64,000 nt of DNA from Lycium barbarum (Eukaryota > Streptophyta > Magnoliopsida > Solanales > Solanaceae), in assembly GCF_019175385.1 (NCBI RefSeq), contig NC_083342.1:117304376-117368375 (forward strand), read 5' to 3'. Shown here in pieces: positions 22,717 through 34,602 of this stretch; position 1 is the first letter of the stretch, and every line of letters begins with the position of its first letter. Both the position numbers and the translations under genes were made by a program. Below the pieces are notes generated by a model. That model did not search any database, was not told the DNA's origin, and was given only the letters and a program-made list of their open reading frames with translations.

Positions 22717-24071
22717 TTAGATCTTCCATGGGTCTCTTGGCAGTGAAGGATTGGTACTTTGCCCTGCTTTAGCCCTTACTTGATCTCTAATCTCTTGAAG
22801 CCTTCTTGTTGTGAGTGTTTTAGCTCCCTTCCACTTCAGTGTATTTGTTGGTTTGAAACCAATATCACCAGTTACATCAGCTGATCTTACTATTTTTTTT
22901 GGTCCAGTAGATACTATTCTTTGACTTGGCAGCCCAGGCTATTTAAAAAAAAAATCATAAGTTACTGTTATTAAGAGAACATTATAATATATTAACGTAT
23001 CAATACTTACATTAAAAGTTGTGAAGCCATTCTTAGCTTGAAACATACCTACTCCCATCACTCTTGGCCTTTTATATGGTGTTGTTCTTGCCACACCTTT
23101 TCCTTTTCCTCTAGTTGCAGTAGTTGAACTAGGTGCAGTAGTTGAACTAGGTGCAGCTGTACTTCCGGAGCAGTTGAACCAACTTTCAAATGGATGATTA
23201 ACATCCCCTCCCACATCTGTTCCCACACTTTTTCTTTTTCCTCTAGTTGCAGCAGTTGAACTCTGTGCAGCAGTTGAACTAGGTGCAGCTGTTGGACCAG
23301 GTGTAGTAGTACTTCCAGAGCAGTTGAACCAACTTTCAAGTAGGTGATTAACCTTTTCTCCTCCCACATTTCTCCCTGCACCCCTTCCACTTCCTCTACC
23401 ACCTTTAGCATCTCTGGTTCTTTTTGTACTTTCAGCAGCTCTTGAAGAAGTTTCATGTGCCACAATTGGTGTTGTGTTAGTTGCAGATGGAACTTCTGCA
23501 ACAACTATATTTTTCTTAGGTCTGCCTCTCCCTCTCTTTACTGCAGGCTCAACTTCAACATTTGTTGTTTTCTAACATACACACACACATATATTAGAAG
23601 ACACAACCAATATTAGAAGACACACAACAAAATAGTACATTACCTTTGGTCTGCCCACATTTGGTGTTGTGTTAGTTGCAGATGGAACTTCTGCAGCAAC
23701 TGTATTTTTCTTAGGTCTGCCTCTCCCTCTCTTTACTGCAGGCTCAACTTCAACAGTTGTTGTTTTCTAACATACAAACACACATATATTAGAAGACACA
23801 ACCAATATTAGAAGACACACAATAAAATAGTACATTACCTTTGGTCTGCCCACATTTGGTGTTGAACTTGATGGAACTGATGAAGCAACATTTTTCAAAG
23901 GACACCCTCTTCTGTTGTGACCCTTAACATGGCAGAGACCACATGCCATAGGCATACCAATTTTAGGTAATTTCCCACACTTCTTTGTTTCATTTTGCTC
24001 TTTCCTTCTATTCTTTTTGGGCCTGCCTGGCATTGGTTTCACCACTGGTGGTGCAACAGTGGGATGTCTAT
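22717..24071 (-). pseudogene. MULE transposase, C-terminal part
   Basis: Read on the minus strand from 24071, the frame gives a tail with PGRPKKNRRKEQNETKK and a CCHC knuckle CGLCHVKGHNRRGC (C-x2-C-x4-H-x4-C), typical of MuDR-family transposases. Ser/Thr/Pro-rich and GRGRPKKN segments follow, then RPRVMGVGMFQAKNGFTTFN. The last exon begins PGLPSQRIVSTGPKKIVRSA and ends DPWKI with TAA at 22719-22717. Several introns are present with GTAATG donors and TTAG acceptors. Everything N-terminal to PGRPKK is cut off by the LTR sequence at 24072, so the catalytic domain is absent. ORFs that run across 24072 into the LTR are not real proteins. Confidence 0.75.
23468..23857 (-). repeat. 195-bp tandem duplication of an exon-intron unit in the MULE gene
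   Basis: Two direct units of 195 bp (23468-23662, 23663-23857) carry the same exon (KRGRGRPKKN followed by EVPSATNTTP) plus the following intron with its GTAATG donor and TTAG acceptor. They differ at only a few bases. The start of a third unit joins the single-copy sequence at 23858. Confidence 0.85.
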
Positions 24072-26892
24072 TGTTATATCCTGCATTTTCGAACGTCGAA
24101 TTATTTGTAAGCTGAGGTGGGGCCCACACATCTATTTTTTTTTGGGACATGTGAAAAGTTATATGAATCGTATATGTAAAGTTAAACACAACCCGTGAAG
24201 GGCCCTGGGGCCAAATCAAAGTGGAAGCCCTCCAAACGAATATTTTTAAGAAAACGTTTTCGGATGACCTGACTTGGAGGGGCAAAAACGGCATTATAAG
24301 TTTAGAATTTGGGAAAATGCCCAGATATGAAAGTTGTAGATAATTGAAATAGCTTTCCAACGGTAGGTCGTGGGCTCCCAGGCGACGTCGGTACAAAGAG
24401 ATATGGACATTTTAAGGCGGAAAGGTCAAGCTGGGCAGTGAAATGGGCCCAACCCGATTCCAATCCGGGTCAGGCCCATTTCCTTATTATTTAAGGGAGT
24501 TTTCAGCCTCCTCCTCCACATTTCAGATCAGAAAGATCCAGAAAATTCCATTAGAGAGAGAGAGAGAAAACTTCAAGGCTAAGAAGGTCATTTTGATCAA
24601 AATCCGAGCTCCGAATCCCGAAGCTCATGAAGAGAAAAACGTTGTACGTTGCGTTGCCTTCAATTGGAGATAAATATTGGTCTTGGGGGATGAAATTTTC
24701 GTGGTGGATCTTCTGATAAGGTATTTATAAAATTCCTTTTATGTTATTAAAGTGTTTATTTAGAGTTTTAACGAATTAGAATGGAGAAAACAGCATTATA
24801 AACTCGTTTGTTGTTTTGTTGAAATTTATGGGTGAGGGGCTGTTTTAATTGTAATTGATGGACTGATTTGAATTAATATTTTGGTTGTTTTAATCATGGA
24901 TTATGTGAGGAGAGTGAAGGAACTTAATGGTTATTAAGTTATTGTAGGAAAATATACAACTTTGTTATGGTTTATGTAAAAATGGAAATGAAAGTATCAA
25001 GAGGAAAATTATGATTATTGTGGATGAATTTGGAAGATGGAAATGTATAATGAACTTGTATGTTGAAGGTTAGGAAAAATTGGAAAAGTAGTGGCTTAAT
25101 GGAAAGTTTGAATGTTCGCATACCTTATGAATATTGGGTGAAAATGGTATGGATGCTTCCGATGTATGTTGTAATGAATTTGGTGGGTGATGAATATCAA
25201 AATAACAAGTTTGGTTTGGAAATGTAAGTTTGAAACGAAAGATGTGTCGTTATGCCGAAACGATGGCTAGTGATGCCATAGTGTGTGTTTTAATGTCTGT
25301 TGTTGTTTTTGCTGTTGTTCTGGGTTGTTGTGTAGTGAATTGAGCCGAGCTAAGTCTCGGGGATGTCTTATATACAGAGGAAATGCTGCCGAAATTTCGG
25401 TAGGCAAACATGTGTTAAGTTGGATTATTGAAAAGTTTGAAACTAACAAATGGTAAACTTGACCATTTCAAGATTTTGGATGAGATTGGGATCGACGCCA
25501 AGCGAGCGTAAGGCGCTATCGAGGTATGTGAAGCATTTTCCTTTGTTCCTAGGCATGTTCTGGATGTGATAGGCTCGTCCGCGAGCCTTAAGTACGACTC
25601 CGTTCCCCGGAATTTGAGACGGAAACCCGCTCTAATTCCTTCAATTCAATTGAAGCTATTTTCTTACAAATTGCCTTTAAAGTGAATTTTTGTACAAAAC
25701 TCCCCTAAACGGAGTCGGAACACTTCCAAACGATTATGGATGACCTCATAAGGTCTATTAGCGATAATTTACATATGTTGCCTCGAGTTGGTCCGAGGCG
25801 GGCCCGCAAGGCCCGATATCTTCTGTAATACTTTAAATACTTCCGTTTTGTCCGATTTTCTCAGAAACCATCTGAACTATTATTTTGATTATGATACAAC
25901 TATTTTTATGAAATTCTTATAAAATAACTTCTGAACATCTGAGAATCCGATTCTGATAATAATCTGTCGTGCCTTCCCAAGTAGGATATAGGCGCGTACT
26001 ATGCATACTATCCGTATACTCTGATTTTGGCTCGCCGTTTGGCACCCTTTAGTCTGATTGAGTATGTATGTGAGTCTGTATGTATGTGGTTTCCCATGGA
26101 TCTGTTCGTGGCTGTCTCAATGCATTCCTTCACTGCGTCCCGGGCCAGGTTCTGTTATCGTGTATATTTCTCTGCATTGTTCACCGCGTCCCTCGGCGTA
26201 CGGGCCGGGATCTGTATGTCTGTATGATACTATGATCTGTGTATGGGGATGGCGGCCAGGATGGCATATGATCTGATCTGATTCTGTCTGTCCACCGCGT
26301 CCCGTACTAAGAGGGCCGGGTTCTGTTACCGCGCCCCCAGACAGGGCCGAAATCTGTATGTCTATATGCATGTGCCATCAGTATCTATATAAGCACATGC
26401 CTCTGTATGATTCTGTATGGTTCAGTATGACTCTGCACTACTTTGCATGCATAATTCTGTCTGTCCGTCTGAATTACGACTATGTCTGTATGTCCGTATG
26501 GCTTCTGATTCTATATGTCCGTATGGATTCTGATTCTGTATGTCCGTATGGATTCTGATTCTGTATGTCCGTATGGATTCTGATTCTGCTCGTCTGTCCG
26601 GATTATGATTCCGTCGGTCTGTCCGAACCATGATTCTGTTTATCTGTATGGACCACGATTCTGTATGTCTGTCTGGATCATGACTCTGCCCGTCTGTCTG
26701 ATGTATGGTTCTGTCCGTTATGTTTCTGTGACTCCGGTTCGGACTATGATTGTATCTGTTATGTTTCTGCTTTACATACTCGGTACATTTTTCGTACTGA
26801 CCCCCGTTCTTCGGGGGCTGCGTTATCTGTATGTTAGCCTTATCGGCTTATCTGTAAATGTCTGTTATGTTAGCGTTATCTGTTATGTTTCT
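24072..26892 (+). mobile_element. LTR-retrotransposon LTR, plus orientation, 3' truncated
   Basis: It starts TGTTATATCCTGCATTTTCG, directly at the break in the MULE gene. It is a diverged relative of the minus-strand LTRs of the array. Shared landmarks are GGGACAT, ATATTTTTAAGAAAACGTTT, TGCCGAAATTTCGG (25391-25404) and ACTCGGTAC near 26777, at nearly the same offsets. A TATA-like TTATTTAAGGG lies about 0.4 kb in. About 0.4 kb of the LTR end, the primer binding site and the internal region are missing. At 26893 the sequence switches to the array. No ORF in it is credible. Confidence 0.75.
26460..26700 (+). repeat. About 26-bp minisatellite within the plus-strand LTR
   Basis: TATGTCCGTATGGATTCTGA and degraded versions recur about eight times, three of them almost identical (26513-26590). 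The ORFs through it (SVWLLI/RMDSDSV patterns) are translations of the repeat. Confidence 0.75.
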
Positions 26893-28149
26893 GCAAGTTT
26901 TCAATCAACAACAACCCGGGAATTCAAACCCGGCCAAACTATTAACATAACTCAACCACACTAACAATTTCCATATTCAATCAAAGATACATTATAACAA
27001 CTTAATCAACTTACTACTTCTTTCAAAACCTTCCAACTCCAATGAAAACAATAACAACCTTATAATATATATTCCAACAACACCATACTAATATCATTAT
27101 CTTCCATACATGTAAGAACATAATATTCAATTTACATAATCTTCCAAGACAAGCCTCCAACTACTAATACTTCACTAAGCTCATAGGCTTTTGTTTGCAA
27201 TATAAAATCCACAACACAACAACCAACATACTAAATAAAACTTGCTCACCATGCATTCATGATTCACCAAATATACACGGCTATACATGTGATATACAAC
27301 TCACCGCCACACAACTATATTCTTGCTATTCATGAATTTCACTCACTTTTGCACACTACAACATGCAAAAATATCCATAACATGTAAAGAATAAGTTCTT
27401 ACCTTCTTCCTTGATCTTTCACTTAGCTAAGTCTTGCAACTTGCTAGAATATGAATTTTTCTTGCTCCAAAGACCACTCCACCTTGCTAGGAATCCTTTA
27501 ATTGGTAGAAAATAATTTTTGAAGAAATTTTTGTCAATTTTCTTGTCAATTTTTGCACTTGGCCGAAATGGCCTTGGAGATTTCTCCTTCTTTCCTTTTT
27601 CTCAAGTGTTCTTGAAGTTTCTAATGAGATATGACTCATTAATTGATCCTTTATATTAATTATCACATGGATAATTAATAAAATCATGGGCTTGGGCCAT
27701 GTTGGCCGGCCATCCCTCACAAATTTGGGCCTTATTATTATTTTTTGATTTTTTGGGGCCAACCCGGTTGGTCCCGAGTTGGGCCTAGCCCACTGACCTT
27801 TCGACCTTAAAACGTTCATATCTCCTTGTACCGACGTCACCTGGGGACCCACGACCTATGGTTGGAAAGATAATTCAATTATCTACAACTTCTATATCTT
27901 GGTACTCTTCCAAATTCCAAACTTATAATACCGGTTTTGCCCCTTGAAGTCAGATCACCCGAAAACGTTTTCTTAAAAATATTCGTTTGGAGGACTTCCA
28001 CTTTGATTTGGCCCAAGGGTCCTTCTTGAGTCGTGTTTAACTTATCATATGTGATTCATATGAATTTTTTTAGATGTCCCAAAAAAAATCTCGATGTGTG
28101 GGTCCCACCTCAGCAAATAATCTGACGTTCAAAAATACGGGATATAACA
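26893..28149 (-). mobile_element. Partial LTR (LTR1) of the tandem array
   Basis: Identical in register to 31739-32995, the 5'-terminal 1257 bp of the family LTR on the minus strand, ending at the TGTTATATCCCG terminus (28149). The rest of this LTR was lost at the junction with the plus-strand LTR. Confidence 0.85.
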
Positions 28150-28925
28150 TTCTCCCCCATTTAGAACATTCGTCCTCGAATGTTAAACTGGCCTCATAGT
28201 GTATCATAATACTTCGGGGAGGTCTCCTTCGTAGACATCTCATATGTCGCTTAGGTCGCTTTTATGTCGTAAGTCCATTGAGTAAGCTCTGAACGTTGGC
28301 CCTACGTTAATAAGTCCCCTTTCTGTCACGCTTTCTCCTCTTCCGTTAGTCTTGTCCGTCTCAGCCTACATGACTTTTATAGGGTTTGTAACCACTCCAC
28401 ACACTCTAATTTACATTGGACTACCTAGCTTCACATTCGTCTCTTGTTCCCACATTTGTGAAAATTTCAGCATATTTCCCAGAGGGTCACCCATCCTGAG
28501 ATTGCTCTCACCCTAGCACGCTTAACCTTGAAACTCTGGTGCATTTTAATACGTGAACGCTGGTGTAATTTTACCGACTGCCCCATACGGCCTTTGTCAC
28601 ATTATTTAAAGTAAGTCGGGGTTCCAACAGCTCCCCAAACGTCCTCACGGCGGGTCCCGCTCCTATCTTCACTTTCCTAACCATACAACTACCATATTGC
28701 CTCTGCTTAAATCTTCGCTATTTACTCCTATCCATACATATAACTATCTTTTACCGGGGTTTCTAAACTCACACTGGTGGCGGGGACATCTCAGTCGCCA
28801 TTACTTATAACCGTTAAATCTTTGACCCCTTTTTGAATTTCTACCTGCCGTTATTAATTAGTATTCCTGCAGATGTTACGTATACATTGAAAGTTTTAAA
28901 GAAAATCTCATATACCTGTAGTCGA

Positions 28926-29555
28926 TCAATCTCGAGCCTGGCCCGGGGAACTACCATGTGAAGTATATTCTTCATTCTCGTCTGTCTGCTCATCGCTCGC
29001 CCGACCCTCGTCATTTCTCACGTCAGAATCCGAAGAGAATAGCGGTGATTCCTGGTTCTCTGATGGCCGGAACAAGGGACAGGAGAAATCCGTAGCACTC
29101 TCCGAGGTGGCCGGACTGACACGGTCCTCCATCACGGGAGTAACTGGCGTACCCCCGGAAGCCTCCTCATCCGTCATCCCAGAAGAGTGCTCTGACGGGT
29201 CTGTGCCATAACTATCCTCCTCCCTGGAGGTAAGAAGCTCCGGGGGAGTCATCGTCGAATCCTCTGAGGGATCTGTATCATAGCCACTGTCTGTGGAGTC
29301 CCCTGCTCTAGGGGTCAGAATCTCTGGAGGAATTGTCGCTGGGTCCTCCGACGGATCCGTATCATAGCTGTCCTCCGCGGGATCCTCCGCTCTAGGAGTC
29401 AGGAAATCCGGAGGAGTTGTGGCTGGGTCCTCTGACGGCTCTGACTCAATCGAATAGCCGAGGCTCCCCCTACTCGGCTCTGGAGATACTCTAGGGGCCT
29501 TACTGGTGCCCCCATCATCTGAAGCTGATCTCTTCATCGACAGTACTAAAACCAT
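28926..29555 (-). CDS. 209-residue acidic repeat protein of the LTR element (copy 1)
   Basis: An intact ORF that starts about 185 bases downstream of the primer binding site, where gag would begin. It opens with MVLVLSMKRSASDDGG. The body is rich in Asp, Glu, Ser, Pro and Thr and has three to four diverged repeats of about 25-30 residues. Each repeat reads (T)DPSED, then a PPE(I/L)LTPR-type phrase, then DSYD or SGYD, at about residues 38-130. No zinc knuckle, protease or other known domain is seen, and disorder is likely. This copy has Arg at residue 9 where the others have Thr. The role is unknown; it may be a degenerate gag or an accessory protein. Confidence 0.55.
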   Translation of the reverse strand: MVLVLSMKRSASDDGGTSKAPRVSPEPSRGSLGYSIESEPSEDPATTPPDFLTPRAEDPAEDSYDTDPSEDPATIPPEILTPRAGDSTDSGYDTDPSEDSTMTPPELLTSREEDSYGTDPSEHSSGMTDEEASGGTPVTPVMEDRVSPATSESATDFSCPLFRPSENQESPLFSSDSDVRNDEGRASDEQTDENEEYTSHGSSPGQARD

Positions 29556-29740
29556 AGCATAGGATTAGGAAAGGAATGTGGAAGCCTGGTAGCATAGCTC
29601 TATCGCACGATCTTAGAATACAAGGAAGGTCATATTTCCTAAATGCCCTGTAGCCTCCTGTTTATAAGTCTGGCGCGCAACACACCCATAAACAAGACTC
29701 TACTGGACACGGCTCGTAGACAAACTCCTAGGACCGAACT

Positions 29741-29752
29741 GCTCTGATACCA
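29741..29752 (-). promoter_or_regulatory. Primer binding site (initiator tRNA-Met type) of the array, copy 1
   Basis: TGGTATCAGAGC on the minus strand, four bases after the LTR end (GTGACA). The same site recurs at 34587-34598 and 39433-39444. Confidence 0.85.
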
Positions 29753-29756
29753 CTTC

Positions 29757-32700
29757 TGTCACGACCCGACTAGGGGCCGTGACGAGTACTCGATACTTGT
29801 ACCGAGCACCCCTTGCTTATCCTTTTACTTTTTCGTCTTAGCAGGCCGTATGAACTGTGCCATATTTTTGTTTTTGAACATTAGCAGCATCATTATGAGC
29901 ATAGACTAGTCAACTTCATTATCACTTTCTACAACAACATTAACATGCTAGAACACCATATATCTAACTGTACCTGACTGACTGTACATATCTGTCTACG
30001 AGCCTCTAGACATAGTACACTTATACATAGAAAGGGTCGAGTACTGTCGTGCCCGAAAATACATACACAAAATAGTACCACGAAAGTGGGGCTCCGGAAC
30101 AACTGGAGCGCTGTCAACACTGCTGGTAAGGCTTCTAAGGATCAAATCCGCCTGTCTGCTGACCTGCGCGGCATGAAACGCAGCATCCACAAGAAGGGAC
30201 GTCAGTACGAATAGTGTACCGAGTATGTAAGGCATGAATAGTAGCATACGGAAAGTATAAAACGGAAATAACGACATAAGAGGATAATAGCACATGTCCT
30301 GAGGTAGAAACATAACCTGTATATATATATACCCTTGGCAGGTGCTATGCGTACTTAGCTTTCCTTTAAGAATCTTTGCTTGTTCATATACACATACATA
30401 TAAAATAGGACATCTCATATTGCCGAGGCGTCGGCAGCCGATCCATTTAACCATAAATATACACATCCCGCGTCCGGGACGATATCATATCATGTAATGC
30501 CAACTGATCAGGTGGATATGCGTTCATAACGCTCTGCCCTTACCTCCATTTCCCCCGTATACATATGCATATATCATGTACATATATCAACGTCTATAGC
30601 GCTCTAGCTCCTTTATCATATACATATACGTGTGTCATGTGCATGTATCAGCGTCTATAGCGCTCTAGCTCTTTCGTCATGTGCATATTTTAAAAATATA
30701 TACTCATATCTTACATACATTTACATGTCTTATATGCATTTACGTATCCTATATACATATGTCTCATAGGCACGCAGGAAAGCCCAAAGAAGAATCATGT
30801 AGTCATCGGAGTGACGTAAGGTCGGTGACCTCCAATTATATTATAGAACACTCGTGATCGCTTTGTCTCACCTTGAAGGAACGAGTATTTTAAGGTGAGA
30901 CTATCAACGGGGAATAATATTGAAGTAAACGTAGAATGAAATCGGGGCATCATAGATGACAGTTCATAGACTTTGAAATCTTTTAGAAAATAAAGGCATA
31001 GCTAGGAAATATAAATAATATTCAAAAATTAGTTTATCATTTTCATGTTTACATAAGATACTTAGCTTAGTCATCTTAGTCATAGTGTCGTTCCGGTAGT
31101 ACGTATCATAGGCATATTCTCTTATCTAACATCATTGTTATCATTATCGTCATGGAAGTGCCCTCGTTAGAGGAGTCATAGTATTTATCATTTGGTAACG
31201 AAATCGGGATCAAAGGTTCCCTTTGGATTCACTTCAAGTAAGTCAAGCAAGACTGTAAGGAAAAATCCGAGAGTAGCGGGCCCACCTCGGGCCGGATGAG
31301 GTAGCGTATACGATTTACGTATGTTACGTGTCATAGCGTTACTTGTGAGGGTCTTAGGGTAATCGGGTCCCATTTATACAAGTTCTAAGGGTGTAGGAGG
31401 TTTTTCCAACAATTGGCACACTTTCTAGTTCAATTCTATTGAACAAAAAGTAGAAAACTTTAGGTGCGGATTCCGGGGAACCGAGTTGTCCCCGAGGCTC
31501 GTACCCAACTTATTTCAACTAAGACATGCCATAGAAAGAAGGGTGAAGCCTTACATACCTCTTTCCGCTTCTTTTGCTATTCCGAATTCAAGCTGCAAAT
31601 CCGCCAAAATCTGCGATTTGGTCACATTTACCCAAACTTTCATTAGGGTACTTAGAGTTAGAATCTTAAGGAAACACTTGGCTACCGAAATTTCGGCAGC
31701 ATTTCCTCTGTAAATACACCATCCTCAACATTTACCTAGCAAGTTTTCAATCAACAACAACCCGGGAATTCAAACCCGGCCAAACTATTAACATAACTCA
31801 ACCACACTAACAATTTCCATATTCAATCAAAGATACATTATAACAACTTAATCAACTTACTACTTCTTTCAAAACCTTCCAACTCCAATGAAAACAATAA
31901 CAACCTTATAATATATATTCCAACAACACCATACTAATATCATTATCTTCCATACATGTAAGAACATAATATTCAATTTACATAATCTTCCAAGACAAGC
32001 CTCCAACTACTAATACTTCACTAAGCTCATAGGCTTTTGTTTGCAATATAAAATCCACAACACAACAACCAACATACTAAATAAAACTTGCTCACCATGC
32101 ATTCATGATTCACCAAATATACACGGCTATACATGTGATATACAACTCACCGCCACACAACTATATTCTTGCTATTCATGAATTTCACTCACTTTTGCAC
32201 ACTACAACATGCAAAAATATCCATAACATGTAAAGAATAAGTTCTTACCTTCTTCCTTGATCTTTCACTTAGCTAAGTCTTGCAACTTGCTAGAATATGA
32301 ATTTTTCTTGCTCCAAAGACCACTCCACCTTGCTAGGAATCCTTTAATTGGTAGAAAATAATTTTTGAAGAAATTTTTGTCAATTTTCTTGTCAATCTTT
32401 GCACTTGGCCGAAATGGCCTTGGAGATTTCTCCTTCTTTCCTTTTTCTCAAGTGTTCTTGAAGTTTCTAATGAGATATGACTCATTAATTGATCCTTTAT
32501 ATTAATTATCACATGGATAATTAATAAAATCATGGGCTTGGGCCATGTTGGCCGGCCATCCCTCACAAATTTGGGCCTTATTATTATTTTTTTATTTTTT
32601 GGGGCCAACCCGGTTGGTCCCGAGTTGGGCCTAGCCCACTGACCTTTCGACCTTAAAACGTTCATATCTCCTTGTACCGACGTCACCTGGGGACCCACGA

Positions 32701-32995
32701 CCTATGGTTGGAAAGATAATTCAATTATCTACAACTTCTATATCTTGGTACTCTTCCAAATTCCAAACTTATAATACCGGTTTTGCCCCTTGAAGTCAGA
32801 TCACCCGAAAACGTTTTCTTAAAAATATTCGTTTGGAGGACTTCCACTTTGATTTGGCCCAAGGGTCCTTCTTGAGTCGTGTTTAACTTATCATATGTGA
32901 TTCATATGAATTTTTTTAGATGTCCCAAAAAAAATCTCGATGTGTGGGTCCCACCTCAGCAAATAATCTGACGTTCAAAAATACGGGATATAACA
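29757..32995 (-). mobile_element. LTR2 of the array (complete, 3239 bp)
   Basis: On the minus strand it begins TGTTATATCCCG (32995) and ends GTCGTGACA (29757). A TATA-like TTAATATAAAGG lies at about 32505-32494, so U3 would be only about 0.5 kb and R-U5 about 2.7 kb. It contains a 10-bp perfect stem, a TTCGG palindrome and a 70-bp tandem doublet. The 121- and 156-residue ORFs inside it overlap no known domain and are treated as chance. Confidence 0.9.
30865..30901. repeat. Perfect 10-bp stem-loop in the LTR
   Basis: GTCTCACCTT (30865-30874) and AAGGTGAGAC (30892-30901) with a 17-base loop. It lies in the transcribed part of the LTR and recurs in each LTR at +4846 and +9692. Confidence 0.7.
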
Positions 32996-34602
32996 TTCTC
33001 CCCCCTTTAGAACATTCGTCCTCGAATGTTAAACTGGCCTCATAGTGTATCATAATACTTCGGGGAGGTCTCCTTCGTAGACATCTCATATGTCGCTTAG
33101 GTTGCTTTTATGTCGTAAGTCCATTGAGTAAGCTCTGAACGTTGGCCCTACGTTAATAAGTCCCCTTTCTGTCACGCTTTCTCCTCTTCCGTTAGTCTTG
33201 TCCGTCTCAGCCTACATGACTTTTATAGGGTTTGTAACCACTCCACACACTCTAATTTACATTGGACTACCTAGCTTCACATTCGTCTCTTGTTCCCACA
33301 TTTGTGAAAATTTCAGCATATTTCCCAGAGGGTCACCCATCCTGAGATTGCTCTCACCCTAGCACGCTTAACCTTGAAACTCTGGTGCATTTTAATACGT
33401 GAACGCTGGTGTAATTTTACCGACTGCCCCATACGGCCTTTGTCACATTATTTAAAGTAAGTCGGGGTTCCAACAGCTCCCCAAACGTCCTCACGGCGGG
33501 TCCCGCTCCTATCTTCACTTTCCTAACCATACAACTACCATATTGCCTCTGCTTAAATCTTCGCTATTTACTCCTATCCATACATATAACTATCTTTTAC
33601 CGGGGTTTCTAAACTCACACTGGTGGCGGGGACATCTCAGTCGCCATTACTTATAACCGTTAAATCTTTGACCCCTTTTTGAATTTCTACCTGCCGTTAT
33701 TAATTAGTATTCCTGCAGATGTTACGTATACATTGAAAGTTTTAAAGAAAATCTCATATACCTGTAGTCGATCAATCTCGAGCCTGGCCCGGGGAACTAC
33801 CATGTGAAGTATATTCTTCATTCTCGTCTGTCTGCTCATCGCTCGCCCGACCCTCGTCATTTCTCACGTCAGAATCCGAAGAGAATAGCGGTGATTCCTG
33901 GTTCTCTGATGGCCGGAACAAGGGACAGGAGAAATCCGTAGCACTCTCCGAGGTGGCCGGACTGACACGGTCCTCCATCACGGGAGTAACTGGCGTACCC
34001 CCGGAAGCCTCCTCATCCGTCATCCCAGAAGAGTGCTCTGACGGGTCTGTGCCATAACTATCCTCCTCCCTGGAGGTAAGAAGCTCCGGGGGAGTCATCG
34101 TCGAATCCTCTGAGGGATCTGTATCATAGCCACTGTCTGTGGAGTCCCCTGCTCTAGGGGTCAGAATCTCTGGAGGAATTGTCGCTGGGTCCTCCGACGG
34201 ATCCGTATCATAGCTGTCCTCCGCGGGATCCTCCGCTCTAGGAGTCAGGAAATCCGGAGGAGTTGTGGCTGGGTCCTCTGACGGCTCTGACTCAATCGAA
34301 TAGCCGAGGCTCCCCCTACTCGGCTCTGGAGATACTCTAGGGGCCTTACTGGTGCCCCCATCATCTGAAGCTGATGTCTTCATCGACAGTACTAAAACCA
34401 TAGCATAGGATTAGGAAAGGAATGTGGAAGCCTGGTAGCATAGCTCTATCGCACGATCTTAGAATACAAGGAAGGTCATATTTCCTAAATGCCCTGTAGC
34501 CTCCTGTTTATAAGTCTGGCGCGCAACACACCCATAAACAAGACTCTACTGGACACGGCTCGTAGACAAACTCCTAGGACCGAACTGCTCTGATACCACT
34601 TC
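32996..34602 (-). mobile_element. Internal region INT2 of the LTR element
   Basis: Same structure as INT1: primer binding site at 34598-34587, ORF at 34401-33772, purine tract AAAGGGGGGAGAA next to the LTR. It has a private base change in the downstream non-coding part (near 33102). Confidence 0.85.
33772..34401 (-). CDS. 209-residue acidic repeat protein of the LTR element (copy 2)
   Basis: Same length and sequence as the copy at 29555-28926, except Thr for Arg at residue 9 (MKTSASDD). It is fully open with the same start context. See copy 1 for composition and repeats. Confidence 0.55.
   Translation of the reverse strand: MVLVLSMKTSASDDGGTSKAPRVSPEPSRGSLGYSIESEPSEDPATTPPDFLTPRAEDPAEDSYDTDPSEDPATIPPEILTPRAGDSTDSGYDTDPSEDSTMTPPELLTSREEDSYGTDPSEHSSGMTDEEASGGTPVTPVMEDRVSPATSESATDFSCPLFRPSENQESPLFSSDSDVRNDEGRASDEQTDENEEYTSHGSSPGQARD

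Larger units (their letters stand above)
28150..29756 (-). mobile_element. Internal region INT1 of the LTR element
   Basis: 1607 bp between two LTRs. On the minus strand it starts with a 4-base spacer and the primer binding site TGGTATCAGAGC (29752-29741). It contains the 209-residue ORF, and ends with a purine tract (AAATGGGGGAGAA) directly before the next LTR. No gag, protease, reverse transcriptase, RNase H or integrase motif is present. This copy has one base in the purine tract different from INT2 and INT3. Confidence 0.85.

Noticed and set aside
26027..26964. Several ORFs rich in Tyr, Val, Ser and Cys
   Set aside because: They are translations of the LTR minisatellite and change frame with each repeat.
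27487..27852. 121-residue minus-strand ORF repeated in each LTR (27852, 32698, 37544, 42390)
   Set aside because: It lies inside the LTR, across the predicted TATA, and has no domain. It is conserved only because the LTRs are near-identical.
29996..30466. 156-residue minus-strand ORF repeated in each LTR
   Set aside because: It is within the R-U5 part of the LTR, has no domain and no plausible start context. The same DNA in the diverged plus-strand LTR is not open.
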